Notes: generated by a model from the letters alone, not told the origin. A DNA stretch of 43,970 nucleotides from Phycisphaerales bacterium UBA1845 (GCA_002338715.1 DDIR01000026.1:1-43970), one strand, 5' to 3'. Positions 1 to 8,308 are shown, counted from the first letter of the stretch. Numbers and translations: made by a program.

Positions 1-74
1 GGGTTAGAATGTGTTGGTGGGTATCATCCCATTGCATGCCGGCGAATTTTTTTATGATGATGCCGACGGGGAGG

Positions 75-758
75 CTAAGGGTCGCTTTTGGTGGCGGGTT
101 TGACCGGTCCGTTGTGGCTTGCTGGGGATGATTGAAGCTTGGTTGCAACGGGCGGGGCGGCTGGCTTGCCGTTTTGGTAGGTGATTTTGCAGGCCGGGCA
201 GCGGGCGTCGGCGACCATCGCGACAGCGCAACCCTCGCACTGGGGCGCTTTTAGGATGGCGGCATGGAAGACCTCGACCGCTTGGACGGTTTGTTTGAAG
301 TCGGCATGGTCGGTGTAAAGGCGGTTGGCGACGATGCCTGACTTGCACGTGTCGCACCAGCCAGCCCCCGAAGATGCGTTATTGCCGGCATTGATGCAGC
401 AAGGCTTACGAGGGGCGGTGGGATCGATTGGTTTGCCTTTGGCGATCTGGTAGCAGAGTCGTGAGAAGTACCCTTTGCCATCGACAAAGCCCATGTGGCA
501 GTCGTCGCAGTACCCACCCGAACGAATCATGTCGCGGCAGGTGGGGCACTTTGTTTTGTCGATGCTGACGGAGTGGCCATGGTAATCGAGCATGTCGGCG
601 AGTTGCTTCGAGGTGAACGAAAGTCCTGCGAAGTAACCGGCGCTGTGCGGCTGACACCAACCGCCGTGGACCTTAGCCGCATCGCAGCTGCAGACGTTGA
701 CGTCGCCGTGCGGGTCGTGCAGCAGGAAAGCAGCGAGTATTAGATTCAATGCGATCAT
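75..758 (-). CDS. Cysteine-rich exported protein with four zinc-ribbon-like repeats
   Basis: A 227-residue protein of unknown function. The first ~17 residues are hydrophobic (MIALNLILAAFLLH) and look like a short signal peptide. After that come four copies of a roughly 45-50-residue unit with paired cysteines: CSC...GGWCQPH, CPTC...GGYCDDCHMG, CC...GAGWCDTCKSG and CEGC...ARCPACK. Each pair of cysteine knuckles ends in a G-rich turn, as in zinc-ribbon or rubredoxin-like folds. The second half of copy 1 has lost a cysteine (CQPH), where His could substitute. The C-terminal ~30 residues are Pro/Ala/Lys-rich and probably disordered. I infer a metal- or cofactor-binding exported protein; thiol redox chemistry is possible. 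No family was recognised with confidence. Confidence 0.7.
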   Translation of the reverse strand: MIALNLILAAFLLHDPHGDVNVCSCDAAKVHGGWCQPHSAGYFAGLSFTSKQLADMLDYHGHSVSIDKTKCPTCRDMIRSGGYCDDCHMGFVDGKGYFSRLCYQIAKGKPIDPTAPRKPCCINAGNNASSGAGWCDTCKSGIVANRLYTDHADFKQTVQAVEVFHAAILKAPQCEGCAVAMVADARCPACKITYQNGKPAAPPVATKLQSSPASHNGPVKPATKSDP

Positions 759-864
759 GTGGAGCGCTCCTCGTTGACGTAAGTATTGATGTCATGGAAC
801 GTGGTTTCGATTGCAGGGCCCCCGTCAGGTTCGGTAGAGTTGGCTTTGGCGACGGATTCGGTTT

Positions 865-2421
865 TTGGCACCGCGAGATCAAACGACAAGCGAGACGGCA
901 TTGCAAGAAGGACCGGACAAGTTGGCCACGATTGATGCCGCTGAGGGGGCTGTTCCGATTCCGCCGAGGTATTGGTGGTTGAAGCGATTGTCGCTGGCAG
1001 GCGCGGTGCTGGTGTTCTTGCTGGTCGGGTTGCGATTGTATTGGGGGTACGAAGCCGACCGTCGGTTGGAGCGGGCGCGGGAGGAAATCCGCGACAAGGG
1101 GTTAGCCGCCACGGTTGACGAGATCAATGCTGGGCTGGATGCGGTTGCGGACGAGAACAATGCGGCATTGTTGATCGAAAAGGCGATGGCGCAATTGGTG
1201 TTTACGTCCAGCACTGGTTTGACGATTGATTCATTTCTGGATGATCCGCTGGCATATGTCTACGACGACGACGTTGCACGCGAGCTGCTGAACAAGAACG
1301 CCGTTGTCCTCGACTTAATTCATCAAGCCCGCTTCAAGCCCGAGGTGGCTTGGAGCGCCCGCTTGCCAGCCAACACGCCGGGTGCGCTGCAGCGGAACGT
1401 GGCCAAATTGCTCTGGTTTGCCGGTACGCAGCAGCGGCTGACCCACGATGACCGAGCCGCGGTCCGAACGATTCATGACGGGGTGGCGTTTAGCGATTCA
1501 GTTGCGGAATATCCGGCGCTGATTTCAAACATGACTGCCTGGGCATGCGAGGGATTGATCCTGACGCTGGTTGAAGATTTGGATTCGTCAATCTCGGCTA
1601 AGCCGGCGCCAACGTTGTATGGATTGGATCAGCCGGAAATACGGGCGGATGTTAAGGCGCTGATTGACGCACTGCTCGATGAAAGCCGCATGCGCCGTAC
1701 ATCGGTTGATGCGTACCATGCGGAATCGCTTCGGTCTTTTCAATACATCGAGAAACTCGACGAGGTCGGTGCGAGTGCGGCGCTGGGTTCGAGTCGTTGG
1801 CTGGACGTTCCGTTTTGGATTCTGGCTCAGCCGTGCCACGTTCTCGACGCCGAGGGTGCCATTCGCTTGAACGGGGTCGTGGGTATCGCCACCAGCCTGC
1901 CCGATTGGCCAAGTGCAAACGCGTTGATCTCGCCGGAAACGGAGGAGTTCTCACTACTGACGTCTGTGAGACGCCCATTGTCCATTTCGAGTTTTGGAAG
2001 CTGGCGACGAACTTATCGGTCGGCTACCGGGCAGTTGTTTCGCATGGTGGCGACGCGGAGGATGGCCGCCATCGCTTTGGCAATCCGTTTGTATCAGCAC
2101 GATCACGGTGCGCGTCCGACGACGTTGGATGCATTGGTTCCAGAGTACTTCGACGCATTGCCGAGTGATCCTTTCGATGCGGAAGGTGGAGCGATTCGGC
2201 TCGGTACGTCATCTGGTTTCGCTGTGCTTTACAGCATTGGTGAGAATGGTGTTGATGACGGCGGGACGGAGGCTCGAAGGGGATTCAGATTTTCCGGAAT
2301 GAGGGAGGGGGATTTCGTCTTTGCGTTGGAGGGCCGTGAAAAATGGAGGAAAACGCGCCGCGGACTCGGACTAGGAGAGGCTTCCGAACACGAGGACCAC
2401 GAAGAGCACAGAGAGCGGTAG
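865..2421 (+). CDS. Single-pass membrane protein of unknown function
   Basis: A 518-residue protein. A transmembrane helix lies near residues 42-60 (LSLAGAVLVFLLVGLRLYW), after a cytoplasmic N-terminus, and is followed by a long, mostly helical extracytoplasmic domain. Near the C-terminus the stretch LPSDPFDAEGG...YSIGENGVDDGG is of a kind seen at the ends of many planctomycete exported and pseudopilin-like proteins. The start is uncertain: TTG at 865 gives the full length, while TTG at 922 has a better purine-rich site (AGAAGGA) upstream; no ATG is available before the membrane helix. The last 50 bases overlap the 3' end of the convergent membrane-protein gene, through a stretch coding EHEDHEEHRER. 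The function is not recognised. Confidence 0.7.
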   Translation: MAPRDQTTSETALQEGPDKLATIDAAEGAVPIPPRYWWLKRLSLAGAVLVFLLVGLRLYWGYEADRRLERAREEIRDKGLAATVDEINAGLDAVADENNAALLIEKAMAQLVFTSSTGLTIDSFLDDPLAYVYDDDVARELLNKNAVVLDLIHQARFKPEVAWSARLPANTPGALQRNVAKLLWFAGTQQRLTHDDRAAVRTIHDGVAFSDSVAEYPALISNMTAWACEGLILTLVEDLDSSISAKPAPTLYGLDQPEIRADVKALIDALLDESRMRRTSVDAYHAESLRSFQYIEKLDEVGASAALGSSRWLDVPFWILAQPCHVLDAEGAIRLNGVVGIATSLPDWPSANALISPETEEFSLLTSVRRPLSISSFGSWRRTYRSATGQLFRMVATRRMAAIALAIRLYQHDHGARPTTLDALVPEYFDALPSDPFDAEGGAIRLGTSSGFAVLYSIGENGVDDGGTEARRGFRFSGMREGDFVFALEGREKWRKTRRGLGLGEASEHEDHEEHRER

Positions 2422-3300
2422 TGCGCCGACGATGAGAATGGCGCTGACAATCCAAAGCATCGGTACGCCGATTGCAATTGTGGCCGCTCGTTTCGGCAAC
2501 TGCGGCATGATCCGTCGAGCGGAGCGCACAAGTGTCACCCACCACAGCAACATCGCAACACCCAGTGAAATGCTGATCGCAAACAGTGAGAGTTCGCCAT
2601 ACTCGTCTGGGAATTTGGAAAGTCGGATCGGCGGGATCAGGCTGGCCAATGCTACGGACGTGATGGCCAATGGCGCACAAAGGTAATAGCTCAAGGCAAT
2701 GCCCGCATTCTGTCGGTGCAGGCTGATCGCAGTCGGGTGAAAAAAATAGCTGGGAATACCGGTAAGCGCCAGAGGCAGCGGGGCTACGCACGCCATGAGA
2801 ATTGCGAAAGGCCAACCTTCGTTGTAAATCAATTCCAGCGGATTTGCGGCGTTTGTGAAGACGGAGTAAAGGGTTACACCGGTCGGCGCGAAGACGTTGG
2901 CGTTTGGCCTGTATCCATAGTGCGCGATCAAGGATGATATCAGCAAGCAGATGTAGACGTGGGCAACCGTTACGAACTGAAAGCGGCGGGCGTCCTTGTA
3001 GTTGATGGGGCGTGCAAATTCTTCGCAAAACTTTGCATTGGAAAACGTGACCATCCATACCGTTTGCCAATAGCGCGTGACCCAACTGCCTTGATCGCAC
3101 TGGACCCAGGGGATGCGGCTCACGGGTGAGCGCAGCCCGTCGAGGTTGTATCCACATTCCGAGCAACGGTCGCCTTGTGCCCCGAAAAGCAGATACGCGC
3201 ACTTGGGGCAATAGATGTCGGTTAACGCAGCGGTCTCGTTGCCGCGCGCGTTGGCGTCGGAACTGGGTTCGTTGTTTGGTTCGCCTGAACGCATGGTCAT
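2371..3300 (-). CDS. Zinc-ribbon multi-pass membrane protein
   Basis: A 309-residue protein. An N-terminal zinc ribbon (YCPKCAYLLFG...RCSECGYNLDG, about residues 30-55) is followed by about five or six hydrophobic helices spread from residue ~110 to the end. This CPxC-x(n)-CxECGY ribbon fused to a membrane domain is common in planctomycetes and has no assigned biochemical role. The ATG at 3300 lies only two codons from a second ATG and either could be used. The C-terminal end (SVLFVVLVFGSLS) is encoded by the low-complexity stretch shared with the convergent gene, so the last residues may have been acquired from a dispersed repeat. Another long reading frame on the same strand over this gene lacks these features and was ignored. 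Confidence 0.75.
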   Translation of the reverse strand: MTMRSGEPNNEPSSDANARGNETAALTDIYCPKCAYLLFGAQGDRCSECGYNLDGLRSPVSRIPWVQCDQGSWVTRYWQTVWMVTFSNAKFCEEFARPINYKDARRFQFVTVAHVYICLLISSLIAHYGYRPNANVFAPTGVTLYSVFTNAANPLELIYNEGWPFAILMACVAPLPLALTGIPSYFFHPTAISLHRQNAGIALSYYLCAPLAITSVALASLIPPIRLSKFPDEYGELSLFAISISLGVAMLLWWVTLVRSARRIMPQLPKRAATIAIGVPMLWIVSAILIVGALPLSVLFVVLVFGSLS

Positions 3301-3547
3301 CTAAGGCTATGGCGGGTGATTGGCTGACGCAACGTTCGTTGGCCCGTTGCGATCGGATCATGCTTTTGGCGTTGTGTTCAATCGAAGCGAACGTCCCCCT
3401 GCGATACCTGCGCCAATAGACGCACCTGGAGCGGTTGGCGTCCGGTCTGACAAAACCTGTCCAATCCTAATCTTTCAATCGAGACCCGATTCCTGATGGT
3501 CGATGCGATGGGTGACGGTAGAGAACGTACGCACAGGGTGAGTTACC

Positions 3548-4144
3548 ATGGCACGACCTTCGGAATTCCTAACAGGTGTCGAACGCACATTTGGTGAAGA
3601 TGAGATCATCGTCAGCAAGACCGATGCCCGCGGGATCATCACCTACGCCAACGAAGTCTTCCTTCGCGTCGCCCAATACACCGAAGCCGAAATCATCGGG
3701 CAACCCCACAATTGCATTCGACATCCTGCGATGCCGCGCTGCGTGTTCAAGCTTCTGTGGGACACCGTGCAAGCCGGCAAGGAGATATTCGCCTACGTGG
3801 TCAATCGGGCCAAGAGCGGCGACCACTATTGGGTGTTCGCCCACGTGACGCCGACATTTGGGCCCCATGGCGAAATCACCGGTTACCACTCCAACCGCAG
3901 GTACCCCGACCGCGACATCGTCACGAAGATCGAAGGCATTTACCAACTACTGCTCGACGAAGAGAAAAAATACCCCCAGTGCAAAGAGCAGATGGCCGCT
4001 TCGACGGCTGTCCTGATGAATCTGCTCAAAAGCCAGGGCATGTCGTACATGGAGTTCATATTTTCACTTTGTTCGGATTCGGATGGCAAACACGCCGACG
4101 AGGCGTCGTTGAAGCAGTCCGAAGCGCTTTGCGCAAATGCGTGA
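3548..4144 (+). CDS. Aer-like PAS domain protein (aerotaxis-type sensor module)
   Basis: A 198-residue soluble protein. Residues ~18-125 form a PAS domain of the aerotaxis-receptor (Aer) type: KTDARGIITYANEVF, then GQPHNCIRHPAMP (residues 51-63), W71, and NRAKSGDHYWVFAHVTP. In E. coli Aer this domain binds FAD and senses redox state; the RHP and downstream Trp and Asn residues are kept, but the family's RHPDMP reads RHPAMP here. The remaining ~70 residues are helical and end in a polar tail. No membrane segment is present. The gene sits 43 bases before a soluble chemoreceptor-like gene on the same strand, so the two probably form an operon that splits the usual PAS-MCP receptor into two chains. 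Whether FAD is bound is inference. Confidence 0.88.
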   Translation: MARPSEFLTGVERTFGEDEIIVSKTDARGIITYANEVFLRVAQYTEAEIIGQPHNCIRHPAMPRCVFKLLWDTVQAGKEIFAYVVNRAKSGDHYWVFAHVTPTFGPHGEITGYHSNRRYPDRDIVTKIEGIYQLLLDEEKKYPQCKEQMAASTAVLMNLLKSQGMSYMEFIFSLCSDSDGKHADEASLKQSEALCANA

Positions 4145-4187
4145 GTCGCTCGGTGTTTGATCACACAAGCAACCCGGAAGAAGGCAC

Positions 4188-4871
4188 ATGTCCGCAGGCA
4201 CGATGCGAAGTTTCTCAGGCAAGTATGAATCAACCGGAAACCAAGCCGGTAAGTGGATTCGAAAGGCAACTGAAGTTTGCCAGGCGGCTTCTCAGGGCGA
4301 CCTCGAAGCGCGCCTGCTGCACATTGATGTGGACGGTGAACTCGGCGAATTGCTTCACGCCATCAACCACATGCTCGACGTCAACGATGCGTTTGTTCGC
4401 GAGTCGGTTGCATCGCTCGACTGTGCGAGCCGCGATGAGTTTCACCGTCGCGTCCTCGAACGCGGCATGAAGGGGATCTACCGCCACGCTGCGAAGGGAA
4501 TCAACAAAGCCACCCATGCCATGCGCGATCGTTCCTTCGCCCTCAAGGATGCGGAAAAGCGCCGCGCCACCTTGGGTTCGGAAATCTCCAACTTCCGCAC
4601 GGTCTGTGAAGACCTCGCCAACGCTTCCGAATCCATGCGCAACGTTGTGCGCATCATCAGCACGGTCGCGCGACAGACCAATCTCATCTCGCTCAATGCT
4701 GCGGTCGAAGCCGCTCGAATCGGCGACGCGGGCAGGGCGTTTGCCATCGTAGCCGACGAGATCAAAAGCCTCTCGCAGCAAACCTCCGGCGCAACGCAGG
4801 AAATCCAGGGCATCGTCGATCAAATCTGCGAAGCCACCGTTCGCGCGGTGGATGCGATTGACAAACTGTAG
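4188..4871 (+). CDS. Soluble, short methyl-accepting chemotaxis-like protein
   Basis: A 227-residue protein without membrane helices. Residues ~25-75 resemble a HAMP-type linker (ASQGDLEARLL...GELGELLHAIN), and residues ~110-227 are the signalling coiled coil. The hairpin tip is clear at residues 162-179 (RQTNLISLNAAVEAARIG), followed by FAIVADEIKSLSQQTS. The hairpin tip of this family contacts CheA and CheW. Only ~50 residues follow the tip, far fewer than in standard receptors, so the descending helix is short and the adaptation (methylation) helices appear to be missing. I see no continuation of the coding sequence after the TAG. A good ribosome site (GGAAGAAGG) precedes the ATG. Together with the upstream PAS protein it probably makes a two-chain redox or energy sensor. 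Confidence 0.85.
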   Translation: MSAGTMRSFSGKYESTGNQAGKWIRKATEVCQAASQGDLEARLLHIDVDGELGELLHAINHMLDVNDAFVRESVASLDCASRDEFHRRVLERGMKGIYRHAAKGINKATHAMRDRSFALKDAEKRRATLGSEISNFRTVCEDLANASESMRNVVRIISTVARQTNLISLNAAVEAARIGDAGRAFAIVADEIKSLSQQTSGATQEIQGIVDQICEATVRAVDAIDKL

Positions 4872-4989
4872 CCGCATCCACATGGTTGGGAGCCAAGACC
4901 CCCCGTCTCGGCCAACCCGTACCCCCTCTTATTCAAGGCTTTCTGAACGGTGCGTGTGAACCTTCGTCGTCTGGATTCACCTTCGGGTG

Positions 4990-5256
4990 CTACGAGTTTT
5001 CGGCGATCGAGCGCTTGGTGAGTTTGAAGATGAAGTCGCGCAGCATTCGTTCTTTTGCTTTTTCAATGGCGCTTTCGGGCAATTCATCTTCCATGTTCTT
5101 AAATGTAACGCCTTCCATCTCGCCCGGTTCGAGATAGGGGACCAAAGAGAGAATCGTATCTGATAGCATTTCCTCGCGCGCTTTGAGGGCCATCTCGCGG
5201 ATTGCAGCCGCTATCTCGTCTGTCTGTTCTTCAGTCGGTTCGTTGTCTTTTGGCAT
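4990..5256 (-). CDS. Small charged hypothetical protein
   Basis: An 88-residue, highly charged, predicted helical protein beginning MPKDNEPTEEQTDEI. It has no signal peptide, membrane helix or recognisable domain. It stands alone, between the receptor-like gene that ends at 4871 on the other strand and a membrane-protein gene at 5354-6046 on the same strand, about 100 bases away. The ribosome site before the ATG at 5256 is weak. Codon use looks typical of the window, which is the main reason to accept it. No function can be assigned. Confidence 0.5.
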   Translation of the reverse strand: MPKDNEPTEEQTDEIAAAIREMALKAREEMLSDTILSLVPYLEPGEMEGVTFKNMEDELPESAIEKAKERMLRDFIFKLTKRSIAENS

Positions 5257-5353
5257 GGCAATCCCGTGGGTCGATGTGGAATTGTCTGTATCAAGTTGAT
5301 TCTATCGTATCAAGACATCAAAAGCGAGTCGTTCGTGCTATCCACCTCACGAT

Positions 5354-6046
5354 TCACGCGTGCTTGGTCGCGTTGTCGAGTTCTTCGCGAAGCTCGGAGC
5401 TGATGGTGAGGCCGGCGGGCTCACTGCGCAGCAATAGAACGCCTTCGATTTGCGTGACTTGTGGGAATGTCTTGACGGGGTTGAGGTTCGTAACGTTCGC
5501 GGCGATCGTTCGGAAGTCAACGCGGCCGGGGCGTGTGTAGAGGAAATCAATGACAGCGGATACTGGACCGGTATCAATGTGTGAAAGGCGAAGAACCGTT
5601 CGCAAGCTGCGATAAGCGGCCACCAGCGCCCGCGGTCCGCAGAATAGCAATGTCGTGATGACCTTGACGCTGCTGTGCATCGAGTCCGGCGCGATCGGAT
5701 TGATGTTCGACGCCATTCCAACACCAGGCAGGTAGAACGTGACCACCTCGTTGGAAAACGTTCCGGTTGTGACGCTCAGGTCGTCTAAGTACTGGCGATC
5801 GGTCCGCGCGTTTCCGATGAACAGTAGAACCAAAAATCCTGCGGAGACATAAGGCGCAAGGTGTGCGGGCGCCCCGAGTCTGACAAACGCGAAGTACCAG
5901 ATTCCGAACACAAACCAGTAAGTCAAATAGAGTACAACGACGCCCAGGCCCACCATTCCAAGCGCCATCGCAAACCGACCGACGCACTGCAACAGGATTC
6001 GCCGCCGCAGCCATGTGTGAAGCGGTGATTGATTCGCGACAGTCAC
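5354..6046 (-). CDS. Membrane protein of unknown function
   Basis: A 230-residue protein. Two or three hydrophobic helices lie at about residues 22-50 (FAMALGMVGLGVVVLYLTYWFVFG) and 65-80, and a weaker one near 130-145. The C-terminal ~85 residues are soluble and probably cytoplasmic. The start is GTG at 6046, chosen because AAAGGAGC lies seven bases upstream. No domain family was recognised. The 210 bases upstream to the VOC gene hold nothing I can identify. Confidence 0.65.
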   Translation of the reverse strand: MTVANQSPLHTWLRRRILLQCVGRFAMALGMVGLGVVVLYLTYWFVFGIWYFAFVRLGAPAHLAPYVSAGFLVLLFIGNARTDRQYLDDLSVTTGTFSNEVVTFYLPGVGMASNINPIAPDSMHSSVKVITTLLFCGPRALVAAYRSLRTVLRLSHIDTGPVSAVIDFLYTRPGRVDFRTIAANVTNLNPVKTFPQVTQIEGVLLLRSEPAGLTISSELREELDNATKHA

Positions 6047-6257
6047 TCGTGTGCTCCTTTGGCGGTGTACATGCTTGCCGGTAATCAGTTGACGTTGCAG
6101 CTTTAAGGCTACAGCATTGCTGTCGGTTGGCCACTATGAAATCGGATGGTATTTGGAACTGCGCACGGGATCGAATAACCGATCGTAAGGTAGGAAGTCG
6201 ATTGCTTGGGAAGTTGGCCACTTGATGGTGTCGGCACAAACGTCGAGTCGTTTTGGC

Positions 6258-6671
6258 TTATCTGGCGTCGCCCGGTTCAGGCGGCTGCGTGGGTTCGATC
6301 AGATCCCATTTGTTACCGTAGAGATCGATAAAGACAGCCACCTGTCCGTATTCTTCCTTGTGCGGTTCCACGATGAACTCGATTCCATTTGATCGATAAC
6401 GGTTGTAATCCCGCTCAAAATCATCGGTAAAGAGGAACAAGAACACACGCCCACCAGTCTGGTTGCCAATGCACGCGGCCTGTTCGTCGGACGCGGCTTG
6501 TGCGAGAAGCAGGGCGCATTCGCTGCCCGGCGGCGACACAACCACCCACCGCTTCACATCACCAAGCCGGGTATCTTCGATGAGTTCGAACCCGAGTTTC
6601 TCGGTGTAGAAGGCGATGGCCTCGTCATAGTCGCGCACGACGATGGCGATTCGGGAGAGTTGCTGGGTCAT
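6258..6671 (-). CDS. VOC (glyoxalase/dioxygenase superfamily) protein
   Basis: A 137-residue protein of the vicinal-oxygen-chelate fold, with paired beta-alpha-beta-beta-beta modules. The typical start LSRIAIVVRDYDEAIAFYTE..LGFE is followed by WVVVSPPG, FLFTDDFERDYNRYRSNGIEF and the closing GQVAVFIDLYGNKWDLIEP. The last motif carries the second-module ligand region of the fold. VOC proteins include glyoxalases, extradiol dioxygenases and resistance proteins; the sequence does not say which this is. The ATG at 6671 was chosen because the fold begins at once there; the in-frame region upstream to 6845 does not look like coding sequence and overlaps the divergent gene. It appears to be a single-gene unit. 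Confidence 0.85.
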   Translation of the reverse strand: MTQQLSRIAIVVRDYDEAIAFYTEKLGFELIEDTRLGDVKRWVVVSPPGSECALLLAQAASDEQAACIGNQTGGRVFLFLFTDDFERDYNRYRSNGIEFIVEPHKEEYGQVAVFIDLYGNKWDLIEPTQPPEPGDAR

Positions 6672-6849
6672 GCATGCGATGATAGCAAAAGACCAAGCAC
6701 ATGTCGCCGCTGCGATCGTGACCGCCATCGTCGGGTACGTCCCCAATGAATTTGTTGAACATGGTGACGCCAGGTCGATCGCGTGATACAACGAAGTCAT
6801 GCAAAACCGCGACGTGCGGATCGTTCCCCTCTTGTTTGGGCGCATCCAT

Positions 6850-7374
6850 ATGGAAACCTGCCCACAATGCGACTACGTGCTCGAATCGCTACCAGCCGCC
6901 CATGCTTGTCCGGAGTGCGGGTTTGAATACGACGACGGTATGCGCTGGTTCAAGCTGAAATCGATGCCGATTCTTAAGCGCGATCGATCTTGGCCTTACG
7001 TTGTGGGCACCATGTTTACCCTCATCGCTTTGATGATTATCTATCCGGACCATGCCAAGTTGTGCTACGTGGTTCTTGTTCTATTCTGTTTCGTAGGCAA
7101 CATGATCTTATGGTTTCGGTCGGACAAAGGGCCGGGAATTCTATCGCTGTCGGCGAACGGCGTTGACGTTTACGACAAGTGGTACAAGCGCACGCGCTTG
7201 CCGTGGTCGTCGGTTGCATCGGTCGGCTACAAGAAGTGGACCGGGTTCGTGGTGCTTCGCGATGCGGATGGTCGCAAGCTCATGTCGTTGTACTATGCAT
7301 CGATCGGGAAGCACGCGCAATCGCTTATGTTGGTCGATGAAGTCAATCGACGGATCGGAATGCGCAGATTGTGA
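6850..7374 (+). CDS. Zinc-ribbon membrane protein with PH-like tail
   Basis: A 174-residue protein. Residues 1-28 form a zinc ribbon (METCPQCDYVLESL...HACPECGFEY). Two transmembrane helices follow at about residues 50-68 and 74-92. The soluble C-terminus (GILSLSANGVDVYDKWYKRTRLPWSSV...) resembles the bacterial PH-like domains that come after paired membrane helices. The ATG at 6850 starts exactly at the ribbon; an upstream in-frame ATG at 6799 would add 17 unrelated residues and is less likely. The protein shares the ribbon plus membrane plan with the genes at 2371 and 22408, but the membrane parts are not similar by eye. The function is unknown. Confidence 0.72.
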   Translation: METCPQCDYVLESLPAAHACPECGFEYDDGMRWFKLKSMPILKRDRSWPYVVGTMFTLIALMIIYPDHAKLCYVVLVLFCFVGNMILWFRSDKGPGILSLSANGVDVYDKWYKRTRLPWSSVASVGYKKWTGFVVLRDADGRKLMSLYYASIGKHAQSLMLVDEVNRRIGMRRL

Positions 7375-7417
7375 AGCCGGTAGGAGGCCAGTGAGGCACC
7401 CGGAAGCAAGCGCCCAG

Positions 7418-7450
7418 CCGTCATTCCCGCGCAAGCGGGAATCCAGACGG
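7418..7450. repeat. Double-stem palindromic repeat beside the REP element
   Basis: An outer stem CCGTC/GACGG surrounds an inner stem TTCCCGC-gcaa-GCGGGAA (7424-7441). This short palindrome resembles the common bacterial repeat with core TTCCCGCGCAAGCGGGAA. It abuts the first REP of the RAYT locus, so two repeat types sit side by side before the transposase gene. Confidence 0.7.
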
Positions 7451-7487
7451 GTGGCGCATGTCCTTTGGACATGGGGGAGTCGATGAT
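7449..7487 (+). repeat. REP element (RAYT-associated family), copy 1
   Basis: A palindromic element with the core GTCCTTTGGAC flanked by GGTGGCGCAT on the left and ATGGGGGAGTCGATGAT on the right. It lies 14 bases before the RAYT gene. It matches the copy at 8105-8143 in the same orientation, differing by a few bases around the hairpin. Confidence 0.85.
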
Positions 7488-7501
7488 CTAACTTCTTATT
7501 C

Positions 7502-8083
7502 ATGCCCAAGCATCTTCGCAGATACGACGAGCCGGGTGATTCGCACTTCTTGACCATTTCGTGCCAGCGTCGGCTGACGTTCTTCCACGACGATACGATG
7601 AAGCAAATCGTCGTCGACGGGCTCCGCATTCTTCAAGAGCGATTCAAAGTCTGCGTAGTGGGATACGTGATCATGCCGGAGCACGTTCACGTCATCCTGT
7701 ATCCGCATGCGCGGGGCAGCGATGTTCCGGTTCCGATTTCCAAACTTCTGTACGCCTTCAAAAAGCACGTGGGGTTTCACGGTAAACAGCGTCTCCGAGA
7801 AATCTGGCGCGAGGAGGGCCGGCTCTGGTCAGAACCGCTCAATGCGTGGGCAACTGGGAATAAGGAAGATCAGACGATTTGGAATGTTCGTGGATACGAT
7901 TTTAACGTGCGGCATCACAAGGCGTTGTTGCAGAAGGTGGACTATTGTCACAAGAATCCGATCACAAGGGGCTTGGTCGATCAAGCCGAGGACTGGGCGT
8001 GGAGCAGCTACCGGTACTACGAGTTGGGCGATGAGTCTGTGCTGAAGATGGATTGGGACGGCGCGTGGCCGATCGAATGGTAA
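7502..8083 (+). CDS. REP-associated tyrosine transposase (RAYT, Y1/HUH family)
   Basis: A 193-residue transposase of the Y1 HUH superfamily. The N-terminus HLRRYDEPGDSHFLTISCQ is typical. The metal-binding HUH motif is PEHVHVI (His61 and His63) and the likely catalytic tyrosine is Tyr148 in KVDYCHKNP, followed by RGLV and WSS. Both key motifs are intact and the length is normal, so the enzyme may be active. Family knowledge: RAYT proteins bind and cleave REP hairpins on single strands and are thought to spread them. Here REP copies of one family lie 14 bases upstream and 21 bases downstream, with a third in inverse orientation at 8261; further copies occur near 21.9 and 22.9 kb. Confidence 0.93.
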   Translation: MPKHLRRYDEPGDSHFLTISCQRRLTFFHDDTMKQIVVDGLRILQERFKVCVVGYVIMPEHVHVILYPHARGSDVPVPISKLLYAFKKHVGFHGKQRLREIWREEGRLWSEPLNAWATGNKEDQTIWNVRGYDFNVRHHKALLQKVDYCHKNPITRGLVDQAEDWAWSSYRYYELGDESVLKMDWDGAWPIEW

Positions 8084-8104
8084 CGCGCCGCTTCAGCGCA
8101 GATA

Positions 8105-8143
8105 GGGTGGCCCATGTCCTCCGGACGTGGGGGAGTCGATGAT
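8105..8143 (+). repeat. REP element, copy 2
   Basis: The same element as at 7449-7487 (GGTGGCCCATGTCC...GGACGTGGGGGAGTC), in the same orientation, just after the RAYT stop codon. With the inverted copy at 8261-8301 it makes a head-to-head pair separated by about 117 bases. Confidence 0.85.
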
Positions 8144-8260
8144 AGGTGTAGAAACGCCGAAGGTTGTGCCAGAGAGAATCGGTGTCATTCGATAGTTGTG
8201 ACTGAGTTCGCGGCAATGGCGAGTGCGGCGCGGTGAAGTCTCGGAGAATTGAACAACAAC

Positions 8261-8301
8261 GATCATCGCCTCCCCCACCTCCAAAAGGAGGTGGGCCACC
8301 C
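8261..8301 (-). repeat. REP element, copy 3 (inverted)
   Basis: Read on the minus strand it gives GGGTGGCCCACCTCC, TTTT, GGAGGTGGGGGAGGC and GATGATC, the same plan as copies 1 and 2 with a CTCC/GGAG hairpin. It ends eight bases before the stop codon side of the HEPN-like gene. Confidence 0.85.
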
Positions 8302-8308
8302 GTTCGTC

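Noticed and set aside
2285..3361. 358-codon frame on the same strand over the zinc-ribbon gene
   Set aside because: It is rich in Arg, His and Cys with no hydrophobic or domain pattern, while the other frame has a zinc ribbon and membrane helices.
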